Source: Listeria ivanovii subsp. ivanovii (lineage in GTDB: Bacteria > Bacillota > Bacilli > Lactobacillales > Listeriaceae). From it: a stretch of DNA of 64,000 nucleotides. The translations under genes were made by a program, and so were the position numbers. The first letter of the stretch is position 1; each line of letters opens with the position of its first letter. This document shows positions 47,124 through 58,190 of this stretch, piece after piece. The stretch is from positions 2,464,001 through 2,528,000 of the forward strand of contig NZ_LT906478.1 of the NCBI RefSeq assembly GCF_900187025.1, read 5' to 3'. The notes below the pieces were generated by a model. The model searched no databases, had not been told where the DNA came from, and was given only the letters and a program-made list of their open reading frames with translations.

Positions 47124-48515
47124 TTATTTTAAACGAATAGCTGAGTGTTTTCTTCCATAGAATATATATACAATAATTCCTAACACAAACCAAATTCCAA
47201 AAGCAATCCAAGTTGTTTTTGATAAATTAAGCATTAAGTACACACAAAGTAAAAATGAAAGTGCTGGTACTACAGGATACAAAGGTGTCTTAAAGCCTTT
47301 TTTATTTAGTTCTGGGTTCCGGCGTAAGAAGAAAATTCCGATAGAAACCATCGCAAAAGCAAACAATGTACCGATATTAATTAATTGAGCTAAATCAGCC
47401 ATTGGTACTACAGAAGCAATTAACCCCATCACTGTAGCAAAAATCATTGTATTTCGAACTGGTGTATCATTTTTACTGATTTTCGAGAAGGATTTTGGAA
47501 GTAATCCATCACGTCCCATTGCAAACAACAAACGAGTTCCGCCGTATGACATTACAAGTACAACGGTGGTCATCCCAACAATCGCACCCACAGATAGAAG
47601 TCCGGCAATCCAGTTTTGATTAATAGCTTGAAGAGCAAAAGCAACTGGTGCACTTACATCAACCAAGTCAGTATAAGGAACAACACCTGTTAAAACTGCT
47701 GAAAGTAAAATATAAAGCAGTGTACAAACAGCCAGTGAGGCAATAATTCCAATTGGCATATTTTTCTGCGGATTTTTCACTTCTTCTGCGGCGCTTGAAA
47801 CGGCATCAAAGCCAATATAAGCAAAAAACACTGTCGAAGCTCCGGTAATTACGCCTTGCACTCCAAATGGCAAGAACGGTGTCCAATTGTCTGGTTTGAC
47901 ATAAAATGCGCCAACAATAATAAATAATACGACTACAGCAATTTTTACTAAAACCATAATATTATTCACTCGCGTCGATTCACGAATACCAAAACTAAGT
48001 AAAATTCCAATAATCATAATGACTAGGAATGCGAGTAAATCAAAGTAAGTTCCTGCTTTTGGATCATAAGCTGATGAGATTACTGTTGGGATGTGCAAAT
48101 TAAATCCTGCCAGTAAACTTTTCATGTACGATGACCAACCACTTGCAATCGCGGCAACCGCCAACCCATATTCCAAAATAAGCGACCAACCAAGTATCCA
48201 GGCAATTCCTTCGCCAAAAACATGGTAACTATATGTATACGCGCTACCCGCAACTGGCAATTTAGAAGCAAATTCCGAATAACAAAGCGCTGCCAAACAG
48301 CAAGCAATTCCTGCGATAATAAATGAAATAATAATTCCTGGTCCTGCAATAACAGAAGCAACCTCTCCCGGGAGAATAAATATACCTCCACCAACCACTG
48401 CTCCAACACCTAGCATGGTTAAATCAAATGCACCTAATGTTTTATTCAAATGATGTTTGTCTTTTTCGGGATTATGAAAACTCTTTTTTCTGAAAAAAGA
48501 ATTAACTTTCGTCAT
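47124..48515 (-). CDS. APC-family amino-acid permease
   Basis: A 463-residue transporter with about 12 membrane helices. The N-terminal GVGAVVGGGIFILPGEVAS and the TM6 FFAYIGFDAVSSAAEEVKNP are hallmarks of the cationic amino-acid/APC family. Substrate not determinable. AGGAGG precedes the ATG. Confidence 0.9.
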   Translation of the reverse strand: MTKVNSFFRKKSFHNPEKDKHHLNKTLGAFDLTMLGVGAVVGGGIFILPGEVASVIAGPGIIISFIIAGIACCLAALCYSEFASKLPVAGSAYTYSYHVFGEGIAWILGWSLILEYGLAVAAIASGWSSYMKSLLAGFNLHIPTVISSAYDPKAGTYFDLLAFLVIMIIGILLSFGIRESTRVNNIMVLVKIAVVVLFIIVGAFYVKPDNWTPFLPFGVQGVITGASTVFFAYIGFDAVSSAAEEVKNPQKNMPIGIIASLAVCTLLYILLSAVLTGVVPYTDLVDVSAPVAFALQAINQNWIAGLLSVGAIVGMTTVVLVMSYGGTRLLFAMGRDGLLPKSFSKISKNDTPVRNTMIFATVMGLIASVVPMADLAQLINIGTLFAFAMVSIGIFFLRRNPELNKKGFKTPLYPVVPALSFLLCVYLMLNLSKTTWIAFGIWFVLGIIVYIFYGRKHSAIRLK

Positions 48516-48654
48516 AAAAATTCCTCCTTCTTATATTCCAATTTTCAGTTAATTTATCTATATGTATTTTAAAGCTAACATGAAAACCATTATTTATACT
48601 ACCATAAACAAACTAAAAAATATACCACAATTGTATAAATTTACACAAAAAAAC

Positions 48655-49004
48655 ATGAAATTCGTTATTTAAACTCCAAAAAAACAGTAACTAGTTTAAG
48701 TTTCACTTTATTATTAAATGTTTCAGGAGGAGATATAAAAGCAAAGGCAGCTTCTGGCTTATATCCGCTGCCCGCACCAATTATTGACGTCTTTCCAGAT
48801 GATGGGCTTGCGAAAGATATGGCCAAAAATCTAAATAAAGATTCTGTTAATGATATTATTGATCAAGCTGATTTAGATGCATTAAACGGACTAGGATTTG
48901 AACAGCAACGATTACAAATGATTCCATGAAGCTACAATGAACTCCCAAACAAGGTAATAGATTCTATTTTTATTTATAATCAAAATGGCTTACTCCATCA
49001 CTGA
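48655..49004 (+). pseudogene. Decayed internalin (cap region only)
   Basis: A frame starting within a signal-peptide-like stretch (KTVTSLSFTLLLNVS) gives AASGLYPLPAPIIDVFPDDG, MAKNLNKDSVNDIIDQADLD and ALNGLGF, the same cap as in the LRR protein at 16638. It hits TGA at 48927, continues SYNELPNKVIDSIFIYNQNG (LRR-like) and stops again at 49002. The only upstream ATG (48655) is out of frame. The LRR array and C-terminus are missing. I recall an intact internalin-type gene between the permease and namA in EGD-e. Confidence 0.75.
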
Positions 49005-49007
49005 GGA

Positions 49008-49184
49008 AGATTGTATTTACGACAAGCCCTTGAGAACTATATTTATTATTACAATCATTATAGAATCAAAGAAAAGCTTAACTGGAAAAGTCCAATAGAG
49101 TTTCGACGTTTCAATCAAAAAACTGCATAAAAATAGAGTGGAAAAATCCACTCTATAAAAGTCTAACTTTTTGGGGTCACTACA
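49008..49184 (+). mobile_element. 3' remnant of an IS3-family (IS150-like) element
   Basis: A 40-codon frame ending at TAA 49128-49130 reads RLYLRQALENYIYYYNHYRI, then KEKLNWKSPIEFRRFNQKTA, the C-terminus of IS150-type orfB transposases (Y-x-x-x-Y-N-x-x-R-I, then L-x-x-x-S-P-x-E-F-R). A hairpin and GTCTAACTTTTTGGGGTCA (49161-49179, continuing to 49184) follow, the typical right terminal repeat of this group. The left part is gone. It abuts the decayed internalin, suggesting an insertion followed by deletion. Confidence 0.8.
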
Positions 49185-49212
49185 ATCTCGATTTGAGATT
49201 TCAAGTCTTTTT

Positions 49213-50229
49213 TTATTTCCAAGCTCGAGAATATTGTTTTGGTGCTTCAATTGTTTCACCTAGATCTTTTGCTGCATCTTTTGCAAAATAAGGATTTCGG
49301 AGCAATTCACGACCAACAATAATTAAATCTGCTCGTTCATTACATAAAATTTCTTCCGCTTGTTCCCCGCGCGTAATCAATCCAAGTGCTCCAGTGGCAA
49401 TTCCTGCTCCACGACGAATTTCATCGGCAAATGGTACTTGATAACCCGGGAAAACTGGAGGTGCTACATTAACGAGCCCACCAGTGCTGACATCAATTAG
49501 CTCTACTCCATCTGCTTTCATCCATTTAGCAAAAGGAATATGATCTTCTAATTGCAAACCACCATGAGCATAGTCTGTTGCTGAAACTCGCACAATAATT
49601 GGTCCGTCCCACACTTCTTTAACTGCTTTAATAATGTCACTTAAAATTTTATAGCGATTACCAGCTGGGCCGCCGTAATTATCTTCACGTCGATTGGTAA
49701 TCGGTGATAAGAATTGATGAATTAAATAACCATGAGCCGCATGAATTTCAATAACATCAAAACCAGCTTCTTTCGCTCTGTATGCTGCACGTTTAAAATC
49801 GGCAACCACTTCTTTAATTGCTTCTTTTGTTAATTCAGCTGGTTTTGTTGATCTTTCATCATAGGCAATAGCTGATGGCGCTACGATTTCACCTGGCAAA
49901 ACAGCTTTTCTACCAGCATGTGCTAGCTGAATTCCTGCTTTTGCGCCGTGATAATGTAATCCAGCTACTATTCGTTTTAAAGCTGGTACTTGTTCATCAT
50001 TCCATAAGCCTAAATCGTGCTCAGAAATGCGTCCTACTTCTTGAACAGCCGTAGCTTCTAAGATGACAAGTCCTGTCCCACCAGCAGCTCTAGAGACATA
50101 GTGAGCAAAATGAAAATCTGTTGCGATTCCGTCTTTGTTTTCTACTGAATACATGCACATTGGCGACATAACTACTCTATTTTTTAACGTTACATCTTTT
50201 AATTTATATTCTGAAAAAAGTTTTGACAT
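49213..50229 (-). CDS. namA: NADPH dehydrogenase (old yellow enzyme family)
   Basis: A 338-residue FMN flavoprotein of the YqjM class. ATG 50229 gives MSKLFSEYKLKDVTLKN; the frame extends four codons up. FMN and substrate motifs include NRVVMSPMCMYS (with the YqjM-type Cys), AHAGRK and FDVIEIHAAHGYLIHQFLSP. It reduces enones and some nitro compounds with NADPH. It ends the whiA-side gene string and is next to the IS remnant. Confidence 0.93.
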   Translation of the reverse strand: MSKLFSEYKLKDVTLKNRVVMSPMCMYSVENKDGIATDFHFAHYVSRAAGGTGLVILEATAVQEVGRISEHDLGLWNDEQVPALKRIVAGLHYHGAKAGIQLAHAGRKAVLPGEIVAPSAIAYDERSTKPAELTKEAIKEVVADFKRAAYRAKEAGFDVIEIHAAHGYLIHQFLSPITNRREDNYGGPAGNRYKILSDIIKAVKEVWDGPIIVRVSATDYAHGGLQLEDHIPFAKWMKADGVELIDVSTGGLVNVAPPVFPGYQVPFADEIRRGAGIATGALGLITRGEQAEEILCNERADLIIVGRELLRNPYFAKDAAKDLGETIEAPKQYSRAWK

Positions 50230-50254
50230 TCTGATTCGCATCCTTTTCTTTTAT

Positions 50255-51226
50255 TTAGCTATTACTAACTTTTAGACCAACTTGCGAAGGAGATTCTCCA
50301 CTTCTAAGTCGTTCGGCAATTTGATCAAGCTTTCGGAGGCGATGGTTAATGCCTGATTTACTCACTTGTCCAGTTGTTAGCATTTCACCTAATTCTTTTA
50401 ATGTTACATCTTCATTTGCAATTCGCAGTGCCGCAATTTCACGTAATCGTTCGGGCAATGCTTCTAAACCAACTGTCGCTTGAATATATTTAATATTATC
50501 AATTTGACGTACAGCGGCATTAATCGTTTTATTCAAATTAGCTGTTTCACAGTTCACTAGTCGATTCACCGAGTTACGCATATCTCGCATAATCCGAACA
50601 TCTTCAAAATGGAGTAGTGCACTCGTTGCTCCAATAATACTTAAAAATTCGGTAATTTTTTCTGCTTCTTTCAAATAAGTAATAAAACCATTTTTCCGTT
50701 CAAGCGTTCGGGCATTAAGGTCGAATTGATTCATTAAAGCACATATCGCTTCATTGTGTTCCTCATATACAGAGAAAATTTCTAAATGATAGGAAGATGT
50801 TTCTGGATTATTAACCGACCCACTCGCTAAAAAGGCACCACGCAAGTAAGCTCGTTTGGCACTCCTTTTCTTAACAAATCCCCTATCAATCGACTTTGTA
50901 AACGTCATCGGTGGTTCAAGAATCCGTAAATCTTCCAAAATCCCTCGTGTTCCAGACTTTAAGCGCACAATATAGACATTATTTTTTTTGAGTTTCATTT
51001 TGCGACGAACAAGAAGTTCAATTGGCACTTCATATAAATCTTTCAGTAATTGATACATCCGCCTTGCAATAGCTGCATTTTCGGTTTGGACATCCATTAT
51101 CACTAATTGATTTGAAAACGAGATTGCGCCATTCATTCGAATAAAAGCTGCGAGTTCCACTTTTGCATCGCTATCACTTACGTTCATATGAGTCAATTCT
51201 TTCTTTGTTTCCGATGCAAATGACAT
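50255..51226 (-). CDS. whiA: WhiA-family DNA-binding protein
   Basis: A 323-residue protein with a LAGLIDADG-derived N-terminal domain ([35 protein letters not shown]) and a C-terminal HTH ([20 protein letters not shown]). In Firmicutes WhiA acts in division and chromosome segregation. It is in the conserved rapZ-yvcK-whiA cluster; spacing to yvcK is seven bases. Confidence 0.96.
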   Translation of the reverse strand: MSFASETKKELTHMNVSDSDAKVELAAFIRMNGAISFSNQLVIMDVQTENAAIARRMYQLLKDLYEVPIELLVRRKMKLKKNNVYIVRLKSGTRGILEDLRILEPPMTFTKSIDRGFVKKRSAKRAYLRGAFLASGSVNNPETSSYHLEIFSVYEEHNEAICALMNQFDLNARTLERKNGFITYLKEAEKITEFLSIIGATSALLHFEDVRIMRDMRNSVNRLVNCETANLNKTINAAVRQIDNIKYIQATVGLEALPERLREIAALRIANEDVTLKELGEMLTTGQVSKSGINHRLRKLDQIAERLRSGESPSQVGLKVSNS

Positions 51227-51233
51227 GGCTGAC

Positions 51234-52202
51234 TCACTCCTTTTCTAATTTTTTATCTGGCAACATTGCTAAAAGCGCATCTGCTACCTTATCAGCAGCA
51301 TGGCGCACAAGTCCATCTTCTGTAGAAAGAAAATCTTGATAAATTGCTTCTACTCCAAGCTTTTCCATTTCTTTTGCGTTGTGTTCCACTTGAGCAACGT
51401 CTTCCGGGAACAACAATTCTTTTGGTACAGTAGTTGTGTTAATTAATGTTTTATCAATAAAGGATTTACCAACGTGTTCATGAATCACTTTAATATGGTC
51501 TGCATCTGAAAAAAAGTCGGTTTCTCCAATTTGCGTTAAAATATTCGTGATGTATACTTTTGGCGCGTTACTTGCAATAATTTCATCCGTTAAATCCGCC
51601 AGCAATAAATTGGGTAAGATACTAGTATATAAGCTCCCTGGGCCAATAACAATCAAATCAGCTTCTTTAACTGCCGCTACAGCTGTTGGATAGGGTTTCA
51701 CATTTTCCGGTTCAATAAATACACGATTAATATGCTTTCCTTGTAAAGGAATAAGTGATTCTCCATGAACAATCGAGCCATCTTCCATTTCTGCACTCAA
51801 AATTAACGGCTGATCTGTCGCCGGAATAACTTTGCCACGAATTTTAAGAACCGTAGCAAGGACATTTATCGCATCCACATAGCTATCATTCAATTGTGAT
51901 AAAGCAGTTAAAATCAGATTTCCAATAACATGCCCTGACAAATCCCCGTCTACCGCAAAACGATACTGAAACAAATCTACCACACGCGGATCAACATTAG
52001 ATAAAGCAAGCATAACATTACGGATATCCCCAGGTGGAAGCACATCCATTTGTTCGCGGATTTTACCTGAACTGCCACCATCATCAGCGACCGTTACAAT
52101 TGCGGTCAGATGAATATCTTTTTGCTTCAATCCTTTTAAAACTACGGGAAGACCTGTTCCGCCGCCTATTACGACTACTTTTGGTTTCATTTCGCTTCTC
52201 AT
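51234..52202 (-). CDS. yvcK: YvcK/CofD-like protein (gluconeogenesis factor)
   Basis: A 322-residue protein with [18 protein letters not shown] and [16 protein letters not shown], the UDP-sugar-binding Rossmann motifs of YvcK. It is needed for growth on gluconeogenic carbon and for normal cell shape and wall homeostasis. An alternative ATG lies four codons in (52190). One base separates it from rapZ. Confidence 0.95.
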   Translation of the reverse strand: MRSEMKPKVVVIGGGTGLPVVLKGLKQKDIHLTAIVTVADDGGSSGKIREQMDVLPPGDIRNVMLALSNVDPRVVDLFQYRFAVDGDLSGHVIGNLILTALSQLNDSYVDAINVLATVLKIRGKVIPATDQPLILSAEMEDGSIVHGESLIPLQGKHINRVFIEPENVKPYPTAVAAVKEADLIVIGPGSLYTSILPNLLLADLTDEIIASNAPKVYITNILTQIGETDFFSDADHIKVIHEHVGKSFIDKTLINTTTVPKELLFPEDVAQVEHNAKEMEKLGVEAIYQDFLSTEDGLVRHAADKVADALLAMLPDKKLEKE

Positions 52203-52203
52203 A

Positions 52204-53079
52204 TTAATGACCCTTTCTACGTTTCATGTCTCGATGTGAGATCGTTGTTTCATATTTTGGCTGAATGGCTTTTCCGACGAACTCAGTTAAAGCAACCGAA
52301 CGATGCTGCCCCCCTGTACATCCGATTGCGATAACAAGCTGTGTTTTTCCTTCCCGTTTATAAAAGGGGAGTGTAAACATTAGTAAATCTATTAGTTTGT
52401 CTAAAAAGGTCTGCGTTTCTGGCCATTTCATTACATATTCATAAACATCTTCATCTAATCCGGTGAGTGGACGCATTTTGTCAATGTAGTGTGGGTTTGG
52501 TAAGAACCGAACATCAAACACTAAATCTGCATCAATTGGGATACCATATTTAAAACCGAAAGACATCAGTTGTACATTGAAAACGTCTTTATCTTCTGTT
52601 TGGAATTCATTATTAATTCGTTCACGCAACTCACGAGGCGCCATATTGGACGTATTAATCACTAACTGAGAACGTCCTTTTAAATCACTAAGCAGTTCAC
52701 GCTCAGCACTAATACCGTCAAGCACCGAACCATTTGGCTCAAGTGGATGATGACGACGCGTTTCTTTATAACGTGAAACAAGTACTTTATCATCTGCCTC
52801 TAAAAAGAGAATTTTGGTAGTAATAAAGTTGGTATTATCTAATTCATCAAGCGCTGGTTCAATCGAATCAAAGAATTCTCGTCCACGAAGATCCATTACT
52901 AGCGCGATTTTATCCATTTTATCGGTTTCTTTCATTAGCTCCCAGAATTTCGGGAGTAAACTTGGTGGCAAATTATCTACACAAAAATAACCGAGATCTT
53001 CTAACGACTGCATTGCAACTGTTTTACCAGCACCAGACATCCCAGTAATAATCACTAATTTTAATTGATTAGAAGCCAT
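52204..53079 (-). CDS. rapZ: RNase adapter-like nucleotide-binding protein
   Basis: A 291-residue RapZ/YvcJ P-loop protein. Walker A is [11 protein letters not shown], the GTP-specificity motif is DLRGREFF, and the C-terminal [12 protein letters not shown] is typical. It hydrolyses nucleotides; in Enterobacteria it guides RNase E, while in Bacillus YvcJ affects competence. First gene of the rapZ-yvcK-whiA run. Confidence 0.96.
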   Translation of the reverse strand: MASNQLKLVIITGMSGAGKTVAMQSLEDLGYFCVDNLPPSLLPKFWELMKETDKMDKIALVMDLRGREFFDSIEPALDELDNTNFITTKILFLEADDKVLVSRYKETRRHHPLEPNGSVLDGISAERELLSDLKGRSQLVINTSNMAPRELRERINNEFQTEDKDVFNVQLMSFGFKYGIPIDADLVFDVRFLPNPHYIDKMRPLTGLDEDVYEYVMKWPETQTFLDKLIDLLMFTLPFYKREGKTQLVIAIGCTGGQHRSVALTEFVGKAIQPKYETTISHRDMKRRKGH

Positions 53080-53138
53080 ATATGCCTCATCCTTTCGTAC
53101 AAATTATATCTATCTTCCATTTTAGCATACTTCTTAGC

Positions 53139-53186
53139 AGAAAATCCCGGAAAAGTCTCCAAAGAGCGTTTCCGGGATTTTTCTTT
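53139..53186 (-). terminator. pgcA terminator
   Basis: AAAATCCCGGAAA / TTTCCGGGATTTT stem with a T run on the minus strand, between pgcA and rapZ. Confidence 0.85.
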
Positions 53187-53187
53187 T

Positions 53188-54918
53188 TTAAGCCTCAATA
53201 TAGGCAAGTAAATCAGTTTTTATTTTTTCTAATTTGTTTGTACTTTCTTCTTTGTTTGCACCGCGAATACTAAAGTAAAATTTGATTTTCGGCTCTGTGC
53301 CAGATGGACGTAAACAGAACCATGAACCATCTTCAAAATAGCATTTAACCACATCGGCAGTTGGTAACTTAATTACTTCTATTTCACCGGAAGCAATCCA
53401 AGTTGTCTCACTTCTCAAATAATCTTCCACCCGCTCGATCTTGAATCCTCCCATACTTGTTGGAAATTGTTCTCTAAAACCACTTGTAATGTCTTTAATA
53501 CGCTCGGAACCATCTTTCCCACTTAAAGTTAAGGATACAAGATCTTCTTCGTAGTAGCCAAATTCGGAATAAATTTGCTCTAACTCATCGAGTAAAGTCC
53601 GTCCCTCTGTTTTACATACAAGCGCTACCTCTGAAATTGCCAACACGGCTTGGATAGCATCTTTGTCTCGAGTGAACGATTTCACCATGTAGCCATTACT
53701 TTCTTCATAACCAAACTCAAAAGTATGTTTGCCAGTTTCTTCAAATTGTTTGATTTGTTCTGCAATAAATTTAAATCCAGTTAAAACTTCAATCATTTGG
53801 ACACCAAAGTGTTTGGCGATTTCAGTCCCAAGATTACTCGTTACAATGGATTTTAACACCGCAGCATTTTCCGGTAGTTCATTTTGAGTCTTCTTTTGTT
53901 TCAATAAATAATGTAAAATAATCGCGCCAATTTGATTCCCAGAAAGAATTTCGTAGTCTCCTGCTTGATTACGCACAGCTACGCCTAGACGGTCAGCATC
54001 AGGGTCTGTCCCAACTAAAATATCCCCACCATACTTTTTGCCGTATTCAATCGCAAGTAAGAAGGCCTCGCGATTTTCAGGATTTGGTGATTTCACTGTA
54101 CCAAAATCCGGATCATTTACAAATTGTTCATCTACTTTAATAATATTTGTAAATCCAACACTTTCAAGCGCAGGAACTCCCAAAATCCCGCCAGTACCGT
54201 GAAGTGGTGTAAAAACAATTTTTAAATCTTTTCCAACTTCGTGAACTAGCTCCTTATTCACAATAACTTCTTTTAATCGTTCCAAATAAGGACGATCGAC
54301 TTTTTCACTAATCACCTCTAGTAAACCATCATTAAGTAATTCTTCTTGGTCTGCTACTTTGACAGAAAAAATGTCTTCTACAGCCTCTATGTATTCTGTA
54401 ACTGCACTTGCACCATTTGGAGGCATTTGTCCACCATCTTCTCCGTATATCTTATAGCCATTGTATTCTGGTGGATTATGACTAGCTGTAATAACAATAC
54501 CTCCGAAAGCATTTAAATAACGAACAGCGAATGAAAGTTCTGGAGTTGGGCGAAGTGCCTCGAAAACATAACTTTTAACACCATGTTCCCCTAAAACAGC
54601 TGCCGATTCAAATGCAAATTCGCGTGACATATGACGTGGATCATAAGCAATGACAATACCTCGTTTCTTCGCTTCTTCTCCATTTTCAACTACAAATTGA
54701 GCTAATCCGAAAGACGCTTTCCGGATAGTATAAATATTCATGCGATTCGTTCCCGCACCAAGTACCCCGCGCATTCCAGCTGTACCAAATTCCATATTCC
54801 GGTAAAAACTATCTTCTAATGCTTTCTCGTCGGAAACTATTTCAGCTAATTGAGCCTTTAAAGACGCATCTAACGTTTCATTTGCAGTCCATTTTTGATA
54901 TTCCTTTTGCCAGTTCAT
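53188..54918 (-). CDS. pgcA: Alpha-phosphoglucomutase
   Basis: A 576-residue phosphohexomutase. Phosphoserine loop is TASHNPPEYNG, the metal loop DPDADRLGV, the sugar loop GYEESNG and the phosphate loop RPSGTEPK. It interconverts glucose 6- and 1-phosphate, supplying UDP-glucose for wall teichoic acid and exopolysaccharide. It follows galE and galM, giving a Leloir-type gene set. Confidence 0.95.
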   Translation of the reverse strand: MNWQKEYQKWTANETLDASLKAQLAEIVSDEKALEDSFYRNMEFGTAGMRGVLGAGTNRMNIYTIRKASFGLAQFVVENGEEAKKRGIVIAYDPRHMSREFAFESAAVLGEHGVKSYVFEALRPTPELSFAVRYLNAFGGIVITASHNPPEYNGYKIYGEDGGQMPPNGASAVTEYIEAVEDIFSVKVADQEELLNDGLLEVISEKVDRPYLERLKEVIVNKELVHEVGKDLKIVFTPLHGTGGILGVPALESVGFTNIIKVDEQFVNDPDFGTVKSPNPENREAFLLAIEYGKKYGGDILVGTDPDADRLGVAVRNQAGDYEILSGNQIGAIILHYLLKQKKTQNELPENAAVLKSIVTSNLGTEIAKHFGVQMIEVLTGFKFIAEQIKQFEETGKHTFEFGYEESNGYMVKSFTRDKDAIQAVLAISEVALVCKTEGRTLLDELEQIYSEFGYYEEDLVSLTLSGKDGSERIKDITSGFREQFPTSMGGFKIERVEDYLRSETTWIASGEIEVIKLPTADVVKCYFEDGSWFCLRPSGTEPKIKFYFSIRGANKEESTNKLEKIKTDLLAYIEA

Positions 54919-54963
54919 TAGTCACACTCCTCTAAATACTTCTTGCTTTGATTTTAACAGGTT

Positions 54964-56034
54964 CTATATATTTCGTCTATCCACTGTAAAACGGAAAGTA
55001 GTTCTAGACTTGAACCTCTCTCCTGGCCTTAGAACAATATCACCAAATCCCTGTTGATTAATCGCATCCACTAAGCCTTGTGTTTCCATCGTTATTCCAG
55101 CATATTTTGGCACGGGCATTCCATCAATCTCAAATTTACTTGCCAAACTATTTGCAGTATAGACTACAACCGCATCCGAGGTTGTCTCCATTTCTACACA
55201 TCTACCTGATTTAGGATCAAATAAAACCACATCAGGCTTTTTATTTTCATGTTTTAAAATAAAAGCATGATCAAGCCCTGTTCCTACTATTTTTATTTGC
55301 TCGTCAGCACTACTAGTAATTTCAGCAATTTCATTTCCCGTCTGTAGATTGAAAACAGAATCTTTCACTGACCAAATTCCCCCAATTGGGAGCGTTTCAG
55401 CATCTACAGGTAAAAATTGCTCACTGTTAACCTTAAGTTGATGTTCTAAAACTGTGGAGCCATTTTCTCCAGTAAGGTTAAAGTAAATATGATGGCTTGG
55501 GTTATAAATAGTTGGCTTTTCAGTCTCTGCCTCATAATCAATTAGCCATTCGTTTTTGTTGTTTAGCGTGTAACTCATTTTTGTATCTATTTTTCCAGGA
55601 TAGCCATTCTCTCCGTCTGGCCACTGATACCGAAATGTCATGACAACTTGATTTGGTTCTTCCTCTACACCTACATCCCATATTCTTTTACTAAAATTTG
55701 TTTTCCCACCATGAAGCGAATTATTGCCATTATTTTGTGACAACTGAAACTCTTCACCATCCAAATGAAATTGACCTTTTGTAATTCGTCCAGCAACAGG
55801 ACCAACCACGGCGCCAAAATAAGGTGAATAAGCTAAATAATCATCCAAATTCGAAAAGCCCAGACTAACATTTGCAAACTCACCTAATTTATCAGCAGTT
55901 TCAATTGAAGTAACTATTGCTCCATAATTTAAAACGCTCATTTTCATTCCTTGGTCATTTATTAACGTCCACTGCCAAACAGTCTCGCCTTTTAACTCGC
56001 CAAAATATTGTTTTTGTACTTCGATGAAAATCAC
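54964..56034 (-). CDS. galM: Aldose 1-epimerase
   Basis: A 356-residue mutarotase. NNSLHGGKTNF and PTIYNPSHHIYFNLTGENG (in part) give the catalytic His residues, and the C-terminal AGITMETQGLVDAIN holds the catalytic Glu. The start is uncertain: GTG 56034 lies only two bases after AAGGA, and no better in-frame start follows for 29 codons. It interconverts alpha and beta hexoses. Confidence 0.9.
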   Translation of the reverse strand: MIFIEVQKQYFGELKGETVWQWTLINDQGMKMSVLNYGAIVTSIETADKLGEFANVSLGFSNLDDYLAYSPYFGAVVGPVAGRITKGQFHLDGEEFQLSQNNGNNSLHGGKTNFSKRIWDVGVEEEPNQVVMTFRYQWPDGENGYPGKIDTKMSYTLNNKNEWLIDYEAETEKPTIYNPSHHIYFNLTGENGSTVLEHQLKVNSEQFLPVDAETLPIGGIWSVKDSVFNLQTGNEIAEITSSADEQIKIVGTGLDHAFILKHENKKPDVVLFDPKSGRCVEMETTSDAVVVYTANSLASKFEIDGMPVPKYAGITMETQGLVDAINQQGFGDIVLRPGERFKSRTTFRFTVDRRNI

Positions 56035-56052
56035 ATTCCTTCTTGAGTTCTA

Positions 56053-57036
56053 TTAATAACCATTTGGGTGCGACACATGCCACTTCCAAGCCGTTGCGAT
56101 AATATCTTCCACATCCGTATAAACAGGTGTCCAACCAAGCATATTTCTAGCCTTAGCACTTGAAGCAATTAAGGTTCCTGGATCTCCTGCTCGTCTTGGA
56201 ACTACTTCAGCAGGAATCTCTTTTCCAGTCACATTTCGAGCAGCTTCGAGCATTTCTTTCACTGAGAAGCCATTACTGCTACCTAAGTTAAAAATATTAC
56301 TTTCCCCACCATTTTTCAAATATTCCAGTGCTCGAATATGTGCATCAATCAAATCTTCTACATGGACATAATCACGGATACATGTACCATCTGGGGTATG
56401 ATAGTCATCTCCATAAATAGCTAATTTTTCTCTTTGACCTAGCGCTACTTGCAAAATTATTGGTACGAGATGCGATTCCGGTTGATGGTCTTCGCCAATA
56501 GAACCATCTGATTTTGCACCTGCAACATTGAAATAACGTAAGGCCACATATCTCATTCCATACGCTTTATCGCACCACTTCATCATTTTTTCCATCATTA
56601 GTTTAGTTTCGCCATAGGTACTTTGTGGATTTGTTGGCATATCCTCTGTAATCGGCACTTGCTCAGGTTCCCCGTAAGTTGCCGCACTGGAAGAAAAAAC
56701 AATGTACTTCACATTAAACGCTTCCATTACTTCTAGCAAAATTTGTGTACCATAAACATTATTATTTAAATAGGAAAGTGGCTCTTCCATTGATTCACCA
56801 ACAAGTGAACTAGCAGCAAAATGGATAACTCCTTCCACTTCCTCACGATCAAAAACGGAATTCAAAAATTCTTTATCCCGGATATCTCCCTCATAAAAAC
56901 GTGCTTTTGTATGAACGGATTCTTTGTGTCCAGTCCTTAAATTATCGACAACTGCCACTTCATATCCTTGATCAATTAGTTTATCTACTGCATGGGAGCC
57001 AATATATCCGGCTCCTCCAAGAACAACAATACTCAT
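56053..57036 (-). CDS. galE: UDP-glucose 4-epimerase
   Basis: A 327-residue SDR-fold enzyme with NAD site [16 protein letters not shown] and catalytic YxxxK in [12 protein letters not shown] with the preceding SSSAATYG. It interconverts UDP-glucose and UDP-galactose, providing galactose for wall teichoic acid decoration. Heads the galE-galM-pgcA string. Confidence 0.95.
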   Translation of the reverse strand: MSIVVLGGAGYIGSHAVDKLIDQGYEVAVVDNLRTGHKESVHTKARFYEGDIRDKEFLNSVFDREEVEGVIHFAASSLVGESMEEPLSYLNNNVYGTQILLEVMEAFNVKYIVFSSSAATYGEPEQVPITEDMPTNPQSTYGETKLMMEKMMKWCDKAYGMRYVALRYFNVAGAKSDGSIGEDHQPESHLVPIILQVALGQREKLAIYGDDYHTPDGTCIRDYVHVEDLIDAHIRALEYLKNGGESNIFNLGSSNGFSVKEMLEAARNVTGKEIPAEVVPRRAGDPGTLIASSAKARNMLGWTPVYTDVEDIIATAWKWHVSHPNGY

Positions 57037-57104
57037 TTGATTAATCTCTCCTAACCTGACTCTTTTTATTCTATTTTACACTACTCTAGTCTATGTAGTC
57101 ACGC

Positions 57105-57142
57105 AAAAATGGACCTAAGCTGACTTGGCTTAGGTCCATTTT
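57105..57142 (-). terminator. trxB terminator
   Basis: AAAATGGACCTAAGC / GCTTAGGTCCATTTT perfect stem followed by TTGCG on the minus strand. Confidence 0.9.
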
Positions 57143-57153
57143 ACAACTATCCT

Positions 57154-58152
<999 letters not shown>

Positions 58153-58190
58153 CTAAATTAATCCTAATACGGAATAGCAAAAAGGTCTAT

